31,752 nucleotides of DNA from JACDBD01 sp050743385 (GTDB lineage Bacteria; Actinomycetota; Acidimicrobiia; IMCC26256; JACDBD01), in the NCBI GenBank assembly GCA_050743385.1, contig JBOGFJ010000309.1, positions 1 to 31,752 on the forward strand, written 5' to 3'. The notes under the pieces were generated by a model. That model ran no database searches and was not told the origin of the DNA. It saw only the letters and a list, made by a program, of their open reading frames with translations. Below are positions 7,650-15,023 of the stretch, piece by piece (position 1 is the stretch's first letter; each line of letters starts with the position of its first letter). The position numbers were made by a program, and so were the translations under genes.

Positions 7650-8167
7650 GTCTGCGCGCCCGGGCTCTGCGCGGCTGCGAGCGCCGCCTTCACGATGTTC
7701 TGGTAGCCGGTGCAACGGCAGAGGTTGCCCTCGAGCCCGATGCGGATGTCGGCTTCGGTCGGCTCGGGGTGCTCGGCGAGCAGCGACACGGTCGCCATCA
7801 CCATGCCGGCGGTACAAAACCCGCATTGGAGGCCGTGCTGCTCGTGGAAGGCCTGCTGCACGGGGTGCAGTTCTCCGTTCGAGGCGAGACCCTCGATCGT
7901 CGTGACGTTGGCGCCGTCGGCCTGGGCGGCGAGCATCGTGCACGACTTCACCGACTCCCCGTCGAGGAGCACCGTGCAGGCACCGCACGACGACGTGTCG
8001 CAACCGACCTTGGTTCCGGTCAAGCCGATCGAGTCGCGCAGGTGCTGGACGAGCAGCGTGCGCGGCTCGACCTCGTGCTCCTGCGCGGCCCCGTTCACGG
8101 TCATCCCGACCCGCACGGCTACCACCCCCCGGATGCCGGCGCCCGCGGTGGTCATCGGGCCCGACAT
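7646..8167 (-). CDS. Molybdenum hydroxylase [2Fe-2S] small subunit (CoxS type)
   Basis: Up to 173 residues with two 2Fe-2S domains. The plant-type ferredoxin domain has C56, C61, C64 and C76 in GCDTSSCGACTVLLDG...SC. The second, all-helical domain has C115-x2-C118 and C150-x-C152 in QCGFCTAG and GNLCRCTGYQ. It relays electrons from the Mo site to FAD. ATG 8167 gives a slightly long N-terminus; an in-frame GTG at 8116 preceded by GGGGGGTGG is a credible alternative start. It is the first gene of the operon. A GATTAT box (minus strand, 8194-8189) and a small palindrome lie just upstream. Confidence 0.9.
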   Translation of the reverse strand: MSGPMTTAGAGIRGVVAVRVGMTVNGAAQEHEVEPRTLLVQHLRDSIGLTGTKVGCDTSSCGACTVLLDGESVKSCTMLAAQADGANVTTIEGLASNGELHPVQQAFHEQHGLQCGFCTAGMVMATVSLLAEHPEPTEADIRIGLEGNLCRCTGYQNIVKAALAAAQSPGAQT

Positions 8168-8172
8168 TGTTT

Positions 8173-8184
8173 GACGATTTCGTC
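8173..8184. promoter_or_regulatory. Short inverted repeat in the divergent promoter region
   Basis: GACGA-TT-TCGTC, 5-bp perfect arms, lies six bases upstream of the small-subunit start and beside a possible minus-strand -10 box (GATTAT, 8194-8189). It could be an operator for the molybdenum hydroxylase operon. No regulator gene is adjacent, so the partner is unknown. Confidence 0.35.
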
Positions 8185-8249
8185 CGGCATAATCTCACGG
8201 CCGTTCCGCCCGCGCCAGCGGTACCGGTGATCCCGAGCCGTGAGGTCAT

Positions 8250-8972
8250 GTGTCCACCACGAAGCCGGAGGACGTCCGCGCCCGCGCGGTCGTCATGCTC
8301 GCCGCCGGGCCCGGCGGTGCATCGTCACTCGAGGCTGCTCTCCGGCGGGTGGGCGACGCCGGTCGTGCGCGCGTCGGCCCCGACGGATCGATCCGCGTCG
8401 GATTGCGTCATCGGGACGACCCGCTGGCGGCCGCTATGGGCGAGCGCGGTGCGCTGGAGCCGGTCGACGGAGTGATCGAGCTGACCGGCGGCGCCGGCGT
8501 CGGCACCGCCGACGCGGTCGGGTTCGTCGACGGGATCGTGGCCGAGCTCGGTGACGCCGTGGACGGGTCGCGGAGTGCGGTCATCGTCGGACGCGCGCAC
8601 CGTTTCCTCGCCGGCGACGGCGCGCTCTTCGTGGCACTCGCGGGCGTTCGCGATCCGGCGATCACGACGGAGGAACTGAGCGTCTGGTGGCTCGGGCACC
8701 ACGGACCCCTCGCACTCGCGCTGGTCGATCCGCTCCCTCGCGCGTACGAGCAGCTTCATGCCGATCATGCTGCGTCTGCCGCCGCGGCCGAGCGGGCCGG
8801 CGTGCCGCCGCGGCGGTACGACATGTACGCCACGATCTCGGTCGACTCGATGAGCGATCTCGTCGGGGCACTGATGGGCGCCGAGGTGGGCGCGACGTTG
8901 TTCGAGGACGAGCTCGGCCACGTCGATCACGGGCGCGTCCGCGGCGCCCTGCAAAGGCTCCTCGTCGCCTGA
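8250..8972 (+). CDS. EthD-like dimeric alpha/beta-barrel protein
   Basis: 240-residue protein of unknown function. The segment ELSVWWLGHHGPLALALVDPLPRAYEQLHAD (residues ~148-178) resembles the EthD domain core, where a W..xHGPL block forms part of a ferredoxin-like barrel. The N-terminal half (VVMLAAGPGG...) may be a degenerate second copy of the same fold, as in two-domain EthD proteins; I infer this from length only. GTG 8250 has GAGG four bases upstream. It is divergent from the molybdenum hydroxylase operon and converges with the SDR gene, leaving a 12-base gap. EthD-like proteins are often found with ring-cleaving or oxygenase systems, but no reaction can be assigned here. Confidence 0.65.
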   Translation: MSTTKPEDVRARAVVMLAAGPGGASSLEAALRRVGDAGRARVGPDGSIRVGLRHRDDPLAAAMGERGALEPVDGVIELTGGAGVGTADAVGFVDGIVAELGDAVDGSRSAVIVGRAHRFLAGDGALFVALAGVRDPAITTEELSVWWLGHHGPLALALVDPLPRAYEQLHADHAASAAAAERAGVPPRRYDMYATISVDSMSDLVGALMGAEVGATLFEDELGHVDHGRVRGALQRLLVA

Positions 8973-8984
8973 TCCGGGGACGGC

Positions 8985-9737
8985 TCAGGCGGCCGCGATC
9001 CCCCCGTCGACGATGCACGAGGCGCCGTTCACGTAGCTGGCCTCGTCGCTGAGCAACCAAACCACGAGGTTTGCCACTTCGTCGGCTTCCGCCATCCGGC
9101 CGGCGGGAACGCGCATGAGCATCCCGTCGATGAGCTCCTTCGGCGCCTCGTCGATCAGCCCCTGCAGCATCGGTGTGCGCACGAGGCCGGGGCAGACGGC
9201 GTTCACTCGCACCCCCAGGGGCGCGGCGTCGAGGGCGGCGACCCTGGTGAGCCCGATGACTGCGTGCTTCGACGGCGCGTACGCGGCTTGACCGGGGATC
9301 CCGCGCAGGCCCGACAGCGACGCCGTGTTCACGACCGCGCCTCCGTCGCCCTGCTCGGCCATGCGTCCGAGTACCGAGCGCAGTCCCAGGAAGACGCCGC
9401 GGGTATTGACGGCCATCGTGTAGTCGAACTGCTCGACCGTCGTCTGCCAGATCGGAACGAGGTCTCCGCCGTAGCCGGCGTTGTTGTGGAACAGGTCGAC
9501 GCGGCCGAAGGCGTCGACGGCTGCCTGCACGTACGCCTCGGTGTCTTCGACACTGGCGACGTCGGCAGCGACGGCCACGGCGTCGGGGAGCTCGGCGGCG
9601 ACCTCCTTTGCCCGGTCCTCCTGCTGGTCGACGACGACGACCTTCGCACCCTCGGCAGCGAGGCGGCGGGAGGTCGCAGCCCCCATGCCGCTGGCGCCAC
9701 CGGTGACGATCGCGACCTTCCCGGTGAGTCCTCGCAT
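8985..9737 (-). CDS. Short-chain dehydrogenase/reductase (SDR)
   Basis: 250-residue classical SDR, an NAD(P)-dependent oxidoreductase acting on alcohols or ketones. It has the TGGASGMG nucleotide-binding loop at residues 12-19, the HNNAG structural motif (84-88), and catalytic S140, Y153 and K157 in NTASLSG and YAPSK. ATG 9737 has a GAGGGGG site five bases upstream. It lies 87 bases downstream of the cyclase-family gene on the same strand, but that gap holds its own promoter with a palindrome abutting the -35 box. It can therefore be expressed separately from the operon. V37-D38 after the Rossmann strand suggests NAD preference, by family rule. Confidence 0.9.
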   Translation of the reverse strand: MRGLTGKVAIVTGGASGMGAATSRRLAAEGAKVVVVDQQEDRAKEVAAELPDAVAVAADVASVEDTEAYVQAAVDAFGRVDLFHNNAGYGGDLVPIWQTTVEQFDYTMAVNTRGVFLGLRSVLGRMAEQGDGGAVVNTASLSGLRGIPGQAAYAPSKHAVIGLTRVAALDAAPLGVRVNAVCPGLVRTPMLQGLIDEAPKELIDGMLMRVPAGRMAEADEVANLVVWLLSDEASYVNGASCIVDGGIAAA

Positions 9738-9764
9738 CGCTGCCCCCTCTTGGTGTCGCTTCGT

Positions 9765-9793
9765 AGCATGCGGTTCCCGCGCCGCGACCGCAA
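9765..9793 (-). promoter_or_regulatory. Promoter of the SDR gene (TTGCGG-N17-CATGCT)
   Basis: Read on the minus strand, the -35 TTGCGG (9793-9788) and -10 CATGCT (9770-9765) are separated by exactly 17 bases. Transcription would begin about 20 bases before the start codon. The palindrome 9790-9811 overlaps the -35 box, the geometry expected for an activator contacting RNA polymerase. Confidence 0.6.
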
Positions 9794-9811
9794 TGGCACG
9801 AAGGTGCCAGT
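9790..9811. promoter_or_regulatory. Palindromic regulator site TGGCAC-GAAG-GTGCCA (copy A)
   Basis: Perfect 6-bp arms with a 4-base spacer (9794-9809), inside a 22-base stretch that matches the element at 15801-15822 (opposite strand) in 19 of 22 positions. The other copy lies directly upstream of the LuxR-type regulator gene, which is therefore the likely binding protein. Confidence 0.65.
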
Positions 9812-9823
9812 GGGCTCGATCCC

Positions 9824-10753
9824 TCAGAAGGTCGCGACGGGGTTGACGGGGCTCCCCGTGCCGCCGGCCAGGCGCAACGGGTTCATCGTGAGGAGGAAGT
9901 CGGCTCGGTCCAGCCTCCGGCACGTCTCGACGAGGCCCTCGAGGTCGCAGGCGTCGAGGAGCCAGAGCCCCATGCGGGAGAGCGCGACCACGTGGACGGG
10001 AAGCTGGAACTCGTACCCCGAGGGCACGACGTCGTTCCCCGTGTCGGATCCGACGATCGCGACGCCGCGTTCGTGGAACCAGGGCAGGCAGGCGGCGTGG
10101 AAACCGGCGTAGCCGCGCTCCATGCTCGTCGGGCCGACCTCACGCTTGTACCGGACGTAGCCGGTATAGATGAGCAGCGCTGCTCCCTGCCCGACCTCGA
10201 CCCCTTGGCGCGTTTCGGCGGCGTCGAGGTGCTCTGGGAGGACGGCCGTTCCCGGCTCGAGCGAATCGACACCCATGAGTGAAGCGATGTCGAGCAGAAC
10301 GCCGCGAGTCAGCACCCCGTCGCTCGCGTTGGTGACGGCATGACTGGTCGCGCCCTCGACGAAGTCCACGTGGTCGGTCGTTGTCCCGTTGTAGAACTCG
10401 CCGTCGAAGGAGTAGTGGCAGAGCGAGTCGAGGTGCGTGACGGTCGGACCGTGGTACACGAGACCGATGTACGCGCCGAAGGCCTCCATCGAGCCCGCCC
10501 CGAACCGGCCCTTGTGCGAGAGGAGCACGAGGCGTTGGGGAGCGCCGAAGAGGCTCTCCTCTTGATGCGAGCCCACCACCTCCTGGGAGCACGACACGCT
10601 GATCCCTTCGACGACGAGCGCCGTGGCCGCGCGGCGGACCTCCGGCGTGATCAGGTTCAGCGTGCCGCGCTGGTCGTCGGCGCCCCACCGGCCCCGATTC
10701 GACAGGCCGTCGAGGTAGCCGAGCACCTCCTCCCCATCTGGGACGTACACCAT
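9824..10753 (-). CDS. Cyclase-family protein (kynurenine-formamidase-like metal hydrolase)
   Basis: 309-residue member of the cyclase family (PF04199 type), metal-dependent hydrolases that include kynurenine formamidase and isatin hydrolase and that hydrolyse amide, lactone or cyclic ketone-derived bonds. The metal motif is H107-x-D109-x3-H113 in THLDSLCHYSFDG, with H101 in the preceding YHGPT. A later GSDTGNDVVPSG block belongs to the active site. The chosen start, ATG 10753, has GGAGGAGG seven bases upstream; an in-frame GTG at 10774 is less likely. The stop of the DUF35 gene lies 18 bases upstream, so this is an operon member. A ring-opening hydrolytic step is plausible; the substrate is unknown. 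Confidence 0.82.
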   Translation of the reverse strand: MVYVPDGEEVLGYLDGLSNRGRWGADDQRGTLNLITPEVRRAATALVVEGISVSCSQEVVGSHQEESLFGAPQRLVLLSHKGRFGAGSMEAFGAYIGLVYHGPTVTHLDSLCHYSFDGEFYNGTTTDHVDFVEGATSHAVTNASDGVLTRGVLLDIASLMGVDSLEPGTAVLPEHLDAAETRQGVEVGQGAALLIYTGYVRYKREVGPTSMERGYAGFHAACLPWFHERGVAIVGSDTGNDVVPSGYEFQLPVHVVALSRMGLWLLDACDLEGLVETCRRLDRADFLLTMNPLRLAGGTGSPVNPVATF

Positions 10754-10770
10754 CGCGGCGCCTCCTCCGG

Positions 10771-11160
10771 TCACCGACCGGGTGCGAATCGGGGCAGGGT
10801 GAGCTCGTCGTCGACGTCGTCGAACCAGACACGGACGCGCTCGCCGACACTCAGCGCGTGCCCGTCGCCGGCGAGCCCACTCACGAGCTGGGGACCCTCA
10901 TCGAGGGCGACGAGCAAGATCGTGTAGGGGACATCGTCTGCGAGTGCCGGGTGCGCGGGCCGGCGAACGACGGTGAAGCTGACGAGCGTCCCGCCACCTG
11001 AAGCCGCCACCCACTCGGGATCGTCGGCTCCGCAGGGGCAGCCCGCCGCCAGCGGGTGCATCCACCGGAGACATCCGGTGCAGCGCAGGAGCCCGAGGCG
11101 GTGTTCGCGTGCCAGCTCCCAGAACGGGGTCGTGGCCGGTGAGGGCGCGGGGTGGATCAC
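10771..11160 (-). CDS. Zn-ribbon/OB-fold DUF35 protein
   Basis: 129-residue DUF35 protein. The N-terminal helix PFWELAREHRL leads to a zinc ribbon with C27-x2-C30 and C41-x-C43 (RCTGC, GCPCG), followed by an OB-fold domain. Such proteins partner with thiolase-like or Ltp2-like enzymes and channel acyl-CoA substrates between active sites. Its GTG start at 11160 overlaps the stop of the thiolase-like gene as GTGA, so the pair is translationally coupled and probably forms one complex. Confidence 0.85.
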   Translation of the reverse strand: MIHPAPSPATTPFWELAREHRLGLLRCTGCLRWMHPLAAGCPCGADDPEWVAASGGGTLVSFTVVRRPAHPALADDVPYTILLVALDEGPQLVSGLAGDGHALSVGERVRVWFDDVDDELTLPRFAPGR

Positions 11161-12341
11161 GAAGTGGCCCCCCTCGCGAGCAGGGCGGCCGAAGTGACTG
11201 CCTGACCGGTGGCGAGGGCGAGCTCCGCCCCGTCGACCTGGGCCGCGGCACAGCCACGGAGCTGGCGCACGAGCTCGACGAGGTGGTTCATGCCTTGTAG
11301 GTAGGCCTCGGCCAGCAGGCCACCGCTCGTGTTCGTCGGGACCGACGGCGCCCCCACCCAGTCGCCGCCGTCGCCGCGTTCGCACAGGCCGATGCTCTCC
11401 ACGTCGAACACGACGTTGGCGGAGCAGGCGTCGTACGTGGCCACGACGTCGACGTCGTCGATCGACGTGCCGTGGACGCCGAGGAGCGCGGGTATGACGT
11501 CGGCCGGCGGTCGGGGGGGCAGCTCCCGTGTGGTGAGGAACATGTCCTCGTATCCCGGGATGATCGCCTGGGTCGCGCCCAGGAGCCGGACCGGCTCCGA
11601 GCGGCAACCCGCCGCCACCTCGGGTGAGCACAGCACCAGCGCACAGGCGCCGTCGCTCTCCAGGCACATGTCGGCGCGGCGGAGCGGCTCGGCCACGATC
11701 GGCTCCGACGCGTAGCCGGCAACCGTCATCGGCTTCTCGCGTAGCAACGCGTTCGGGTTGCGGCTCGCCGCGGCGCGCTGGCCCGCGACGACCGCGGCCA
11801 GAGCAGCCTCCATGCGCGGTTCGCCGATGCCGAAGCGGTGCATGTAGGCGCGGGTCCACAGGGCGAAGATGTGGGCGGGCGCACCCAGGCCGTACGGCCC
11901 TCCGAACTCGCCGGGTGGGCTCGGGCCGGTGGCGCATGTGCGCTCGCCGTCGTCGAACACGACCGTGGCGGGCGCGCGCCCCAGACGGAGCTGGGACCGG
12001 GCGTTCAACGCGCGGTACGCGACCACGACGCGCGCTCGCCCCGTGCGAATTGCGGCGTCGGCCAAGCCCAGCAGCCCACAGGCCGACCCGCCGCCGTTGC
12101 CGTCTTCGGCGGCGAAGCGCAGGGGGTCGATGCCGAGTCGTGTCACGAGCTCTGTCGGCGCAATCGAGTCGACCGCGTACCGCACCATGCCGTCGACATC
12201 GTCAGGGGTGAGGCCGGCATCCTCGAGGGCGCGCGTGATGGCGTTGGTGGCCAGCGTCGCCTCAGGCCGTCCGCTGCGCCACGAGTACGCCGACTGGCCG
12301 ATGCCGGCGACGATCGTACTCCGCTCGGGTGTGCTTCCCAT
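11157..12341 (-). CDS. Thiolase-like protein (SCP-x/Ltp2 type), DUF35 partner
   Basis: 394-residue thiolase-fold protein of the lipid-transfer/SCP-x group. The N-terminus STIVAGIGQSAYSWRSG and the C-terminal TNTSGGLLAEAYLQGMNHLVELVRQLRG are typical. Where classic thiolases have a nucleophilic Cys in CASGL, this protein reads S86-A-C88-G-L. Where they have a catalytic His (H-D/E-A-F), it reads Y303-D-A-C. These changes favour a non-thiolytic role such as the retro-aldol cleavage of Ltp2-type enzymes, although C88 might still serve if the alignment shifts. It starts eight bases after the CoA-ligase stop and overlaps the DUF35 gene, so ligase, lyase and partner form one chain-shortening module. 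Confidence 0.85.
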   Translation of the reverse strand: MGSTPERSTIVAGIGQSAYSWRSGRPEATLATNAITRALEDAGLTPDDVDGMVRYAVDSIAPTELVTRLGIDPLRFAAEDGNGGGSACGLLGLADAAIRTGRARVVVAYRALNARSQLRLGRAPATVVFDDGERTCATGPSPPGEFGGPYGLGAPAHIFALWTRAYMHRFGIGEPRMEAALAAVVAGQRAAASRNPNALLREKPMTVAGYASEPIVAEPLRRADMCLESDGACALVLCSPEVAAGCRSEPVRLLGATQAIIPGYEDMFLTTRELPPRPPADVIPALLGVHGTSIDDVDVVATYDACSANVVFDVESIGLCERGDGGDWVGAPSVPTNTSGGLLAEAYLQGMNHLVELVRQLRGCAAAQVDGAELALATGQAVTSAALLARGATS

Positions 12342-12349
12342 CGGCGCGT

Positions 12350-13939
12350 TCAGCGCTCGATGACGATCTTCGACCGCTTCAGGTCGAAGGTCGTCTCGTA
12401 GAGCGGTTCGTCGCGCAGCTTGAACTTCTCGATCTTCCCGAGGGCGTTGCGCGGCAGCGCGGCGACGGAGTCGAGGTATCGGGGCACCATGAAGTAGGCG
12501 AGCCGCGTACCGGCGAACTCGGCCAGGGCCGAGAGGTCGATGTCGGAGCCCGGCTCGGGCTCGACGAACGCGCGCACCTCGTCGTCGAGAGCGAGTTCGT
12601 CACGGAACGGGACGACCGCCGCGCCTGCGATTCCGGGGAAGGTGGTCAGCTGTGTCTCGACCTCGAAGCTCGACACGTTCTCGCCCCGGCGTTTGATCAT
12701 GTCCTTCTTGCGGTCGGCGAAGCAGAAGTTGCCGTCTTCGTCGAAGGAGCCGAGGTCGCCCGTGTGGAACCACAGGTTGCGGACGGCCGCCGCGGTTGCC
12801 TCCGGCATGCGGTGGTAGCCGAGCATCATCTCGCTCGGCCGCCGGGGGCGGGCCACCACCTCGCCCACGACGCCGGCCGGCAGCGGACGATCGTGCTCGT
12901 CGACGATGCGGAGCTCGTAGCGGGGGTTCGGGCGTCCGCTGGTACCGGGCTTCGCACCCAGGCCCGGGCTGCAGAGGCTCCCGCTCTCGGTCAGGCCGTA
13001 CCCGACGCTGATGCGCGCCCCGAACCGGTTCTCGAAGTCACGCCAGGGGTCGGCGGCGAGCGACATCGTCCCGACGACCTCGAGCGGGAACTCGGCGTCG
13101 GCGGGAGCCGGCGCCTCTGCTAGCAGCGAGAACAGCACGAACGGGGGGAGCATGCTGTGGGTCGCGCCCGTCGCCAGCAGGTCGTCGAGCAGGTCGGTTT
13201 GGGGAAAGCGCGCCCGCACGACCGCGCGTGCGCCGAGGGTGATCGCGGCGCCGAACCCGAAGACCAGCGCGTTCAGGTGGAAGAGCGGGAGGAACGTGTA
13301 GCTCACGGACGCCGCGGTCATCCGCTGGCTCGCGGCCGCGTCGTGCGACTCGGTGGCCCACATCTGATGCGGCAGCACCGCGCCCTTCGACGGCCCGGTG
13401 GTGCCGGACGTGTACATGATCGCCCACGGATCGTCGGGCCCAGGGGGAGGCGGCAGGTCGGCGCCGGGGCCCGAAACGACCTCGTCGAAACCGACGTGAC
13501 CCGGCCGCAGCGCCCGGCCGTCGCCGCCGGCGACGACGACGAGATCGAGCGCGACGCGGCCGGCCAACGCCTCGGCGACGCGTTCGACGAAGGACCTGTC
13601 GACGATCGCAACGGCCGCGCCGCTCTGCTCGAAGACGTACGCCAGCCCGTCGTGCTTCAGGAAGACGTTGGCCGGTACCGCCACGGCACCCAGACGTGCC
13701 AAGGCGAAGAGCGCGATGGCGGTCTCCATCCGGTTCGGGAGGACGAGCACAACGAGTGAGCCGCGCTCAACCCCGCGTTCCGCCAGACCCCGCGCCAGCG
13801 ATTCGGCCGACTGCTCCAGCTCCGCGTACGTGAGCGCTCCCTCGTCGAACTCCACCGCGGTGCGCGCGCCGTGGTCGGCGGCCCGCGCCGACAGCACCTC
13901 GGCCATGAGCGGCGCCTGCCCGGCGATGGGCTCAGCCAC
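12350..13939 (-). CDS. AMP-binding acyl-CoA ligase (CaiC/FadD-like)
   Basis: 529-residue ANL-family ligase that activates a carboxylic acid with ATP and CoA. The P-loop TSGTTGPSKG is at 177-186. It is followed by GYGLTESG, the WFHTGDLGSFDEDG motif, DRKKDMIKRRGENVSSFEVE at the hinge, and the catalytic lysine region PRNALGKIEKFKL. Overall it resembles crotonobetaine/carnitine-CoA ligase-like proteins. The start GTG 13939 overlaps the end of the upstream SnoaL-like reading frame by eight bases; an in-frame ATG at 13905 is possible. It probably loads the substrate onto CoA for the thiolase-like/DUF35 pair downstream. Substrate not predictable from motifs. Confidence 0.88.
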   Translation of the reverse strand: MAEPIAGQAPLMAEVLSARAADHGARTAVEFDEGALTYAELEQSAESLARGLAERGVERGSLVVLVLPNRMETAIALFALARLGAVAVPANVFLKHDGLAYVFEQSGAAVAIVDRSFVERVAEALAGRVALDLVVVAGGDGRALRPGHVGFDEVVSGPGADLPPPPGPDDPWAIMYTSGTTGPSKGAVLPHQMWATESHDAAASQRMTAASVSYTFLPLFHLNALVFGFGAAITLGARAVVRARFPQTDLLDDLLATGATHSMLPPFVLFSLLAEAPAPADAEFPLEVVGTMSLAADPWRDFENRFGARISVGYGLTESGSLCSPGLGAKPGTSGRPNPRYELRIVDEHDRPLPAGVVGEVVARPRRPSEMMLGYHRMPEATAAAVRNLWFHTGDLGSFDEDGNFCFADRKKDMIKRRGENVSSFEVETQLTTFPGIAGAAVVPFRDELALDDEVRAFVEPEPGSDIDLSALAEFAGTRLAYFMVPRYLDSVAALPRNALGKIEKFKLRDEPLYETTFDLKRSKIVIER

Positions 13940-14355
13940 GGGGCGCGCGGGCGTTGTCGGCTTCGGCCTCGGTGATGCGACGGAGGTGGTCGAGGTCCTG
14001 GTGGTTCCGGCACGACGCGATCTTCCCGTCCTGCACGCGGAACAGCATGTGATACGTGTTGGCGAAGTCGATCCCGCTACGCATCCGGCCGCGACCCTCG
14101 ACCTCGACCGCAACTCGGTCGTCCTCGGCAGTGACCGCGATGATCCGCATGTCGGGCGGGGCGACGAAGCGATCGAGCACGCCCTCGAACACGGCCTGGA
14201 TCTCGTCCTTTCCTGTAGGTGCCACTCACGGGGAGCGTCCCCGGCATCCACCAGGTGGCGTCGTCGGCGACGAGCTCGAACGCGGCCGCGATCCGGTGCG
14301 CGTGCTGCCGGTCCAGGAACTCGAGGACGATGCGCTTGTTCTCCTCGACGCTCAT
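13932..14355 (-). pseudogene. SnoaL-like (NTF2-fold) protein, frameshifted
   Basis: The two halves of one NTF2-like domain lie in different frames. The N-terminal half starts at ATG 14355 (GGAG eight bases upstream) and reads MSVEENKRIVLEFLDRQH ... MPGTLPVSGTYR. The C-terminal half continues in another frame as GKDEIQAVFEGVLDRF ... DGKIASCRNHQDLDHLRRI to TGA 13934-13932. The join falls at 14208-14214, in an AGGAAAGG run on the minus strand. Deleting one base, or restoring two Gs to give TYR-GKDEI, repairs a ~140-residue protein typical of SnoaL-like ketosteroid-isomerase relatives. It would be the first gene of the operon. Either a sequencing indel or a real lesion is possible. The C-terminal frame has a GTG at 14225, but half a domain is unlikely to work alone. 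Confidence 0.7.
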
Positions 14356-14395
14356 CTGCCCGACTCCGCTGCGTGCGTCCGCCACCCGCCTGATT

Positions 14396-14417
14396 GGTTA
14401 CCATACCGATCAGTCAA
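14396..14417 (+). promoter_or_regulatory. Operator-like element and -10 box upstream of the TetR gene
   Basis: GGTTACCATACC followed by GATCAGTCAA matches the element at 1557-1578 in 19 of 22 positions. The ACCGATCAGT core (14405-14414) is a near-perfect palindrome of the TetR-operator kind. TACCAT (14399-14404) can serve as the -10 box for the TetR gene. The element lies between the divergent SnoaL-ligase operon and the TetR gene and could control both. Confidence 0.62.
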
Positions 14418-14458
14418 GGTTCAAGGGTCACCCCCGACCGTCGGCGATCGGAGCGCGC

Positions 14459-15019
14459 GTGCCCGCACCCAGGAAGCTGTCCGACGATGCTCTGCTCGGC
14501 ACCGCGGCGCGCCTGTTCGCCGAGCACGGCTACGAGGGGACCTCGATCAGCATGCTCGTCGACGAGCTGGGTGTCACTCGACCGACGCTCTACACGCGTG
14601 TCGCGAGCAAACGTGCGCTCTTCGATGCCGTCTACGAGCGCGCGATGACCTGGTACGAAGCACGGCTACCCGAGCTCGTTCCGCCGGACGCGCCCCCGCG
14701 AGAGCGTCTGCACGGGCTCATCGTCCTGCAGCTCGAGGCGATCGGCGCGTTGCGCGACAGCATCGCGCTGCTCCGTTGGGCGCCGATCGTGGAGCCCCTC
14801 CCGGAATGGAAGCGGTGGTGGCACAGGCTCGACGACCTGCTCCTAGAGGTCATCCACGACGCGCGCGCGTCGGGCGACGTTGCAGACAACGTCGATCCGG
14901 TCGTGCTCAAGCACGCGTTCTGGGCGGTGATCAACGACCTGCCCAACTGGTACCGGCCCGGCCGGCTCTCGATCGACGACATCGCCGAACAGCTCGTGAC
15001 GTTGTTCGTGCGCGCCTGA
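14459..15019 (+). CDS. TetR-family transcriptional regulator
   Basis: 186-residue TetR-type regulator. The HTH region spans about residues 6-60, LSDDALLGTAARLFAEHG ... ISMLVDELGVTRPTLYTRVASKRALFD, with RPTLYTRV as the recognition helix. The C-terminal domain is a TetR ligand pocket rich in Trp and Leu (WAPIVEPLPEWKRWWHRL). GTG 14459 has GGAG five bases upstream. It is divergent from the SnoaL/CoA-ligase/thiolase-like operon and has an operator-like palindrome upstream. The same element recurs before the amidohydrolase at 1530, so this protein may control both units. It converges with the LuxR-type gene, with four bases between the stops. Its ligand is perhaps a CoA ester of the pathway (inference). 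Confidence 0.86.
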   Translation: MPAPRKLSDDALLGTAARLFAEHGYEGTSISMLVDELGVTRPTLYTRVASKRALFDAVYERAMTWYEARLPELVPPDAPPRERLHGLIVLQLEAIGALRDSIALLRWAPIVEPLPEWKRWWHRLDDLLLEVIHDARASGDVADNVDPVVLKHAFWAVINDLPNWYRPGRLSIDDIAEQLVTLFVRA

Positions 15020-15023
15020 AGTC

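Noticed and set aside
4459..8167. 4-hydroxybenzoyl-CoA reductase
   Set aside because: The FAD subunit lacks the insertion for an extra 4Fe-4S cluster and is of ordinary length.
14077..14225. Two separate small proteins instead of one frameshifted SnoaL-like gene
   Set aside because: Each frame encodes only half of a single NTF2-like domain and the join restores a normal GTYRGKDEI transition.
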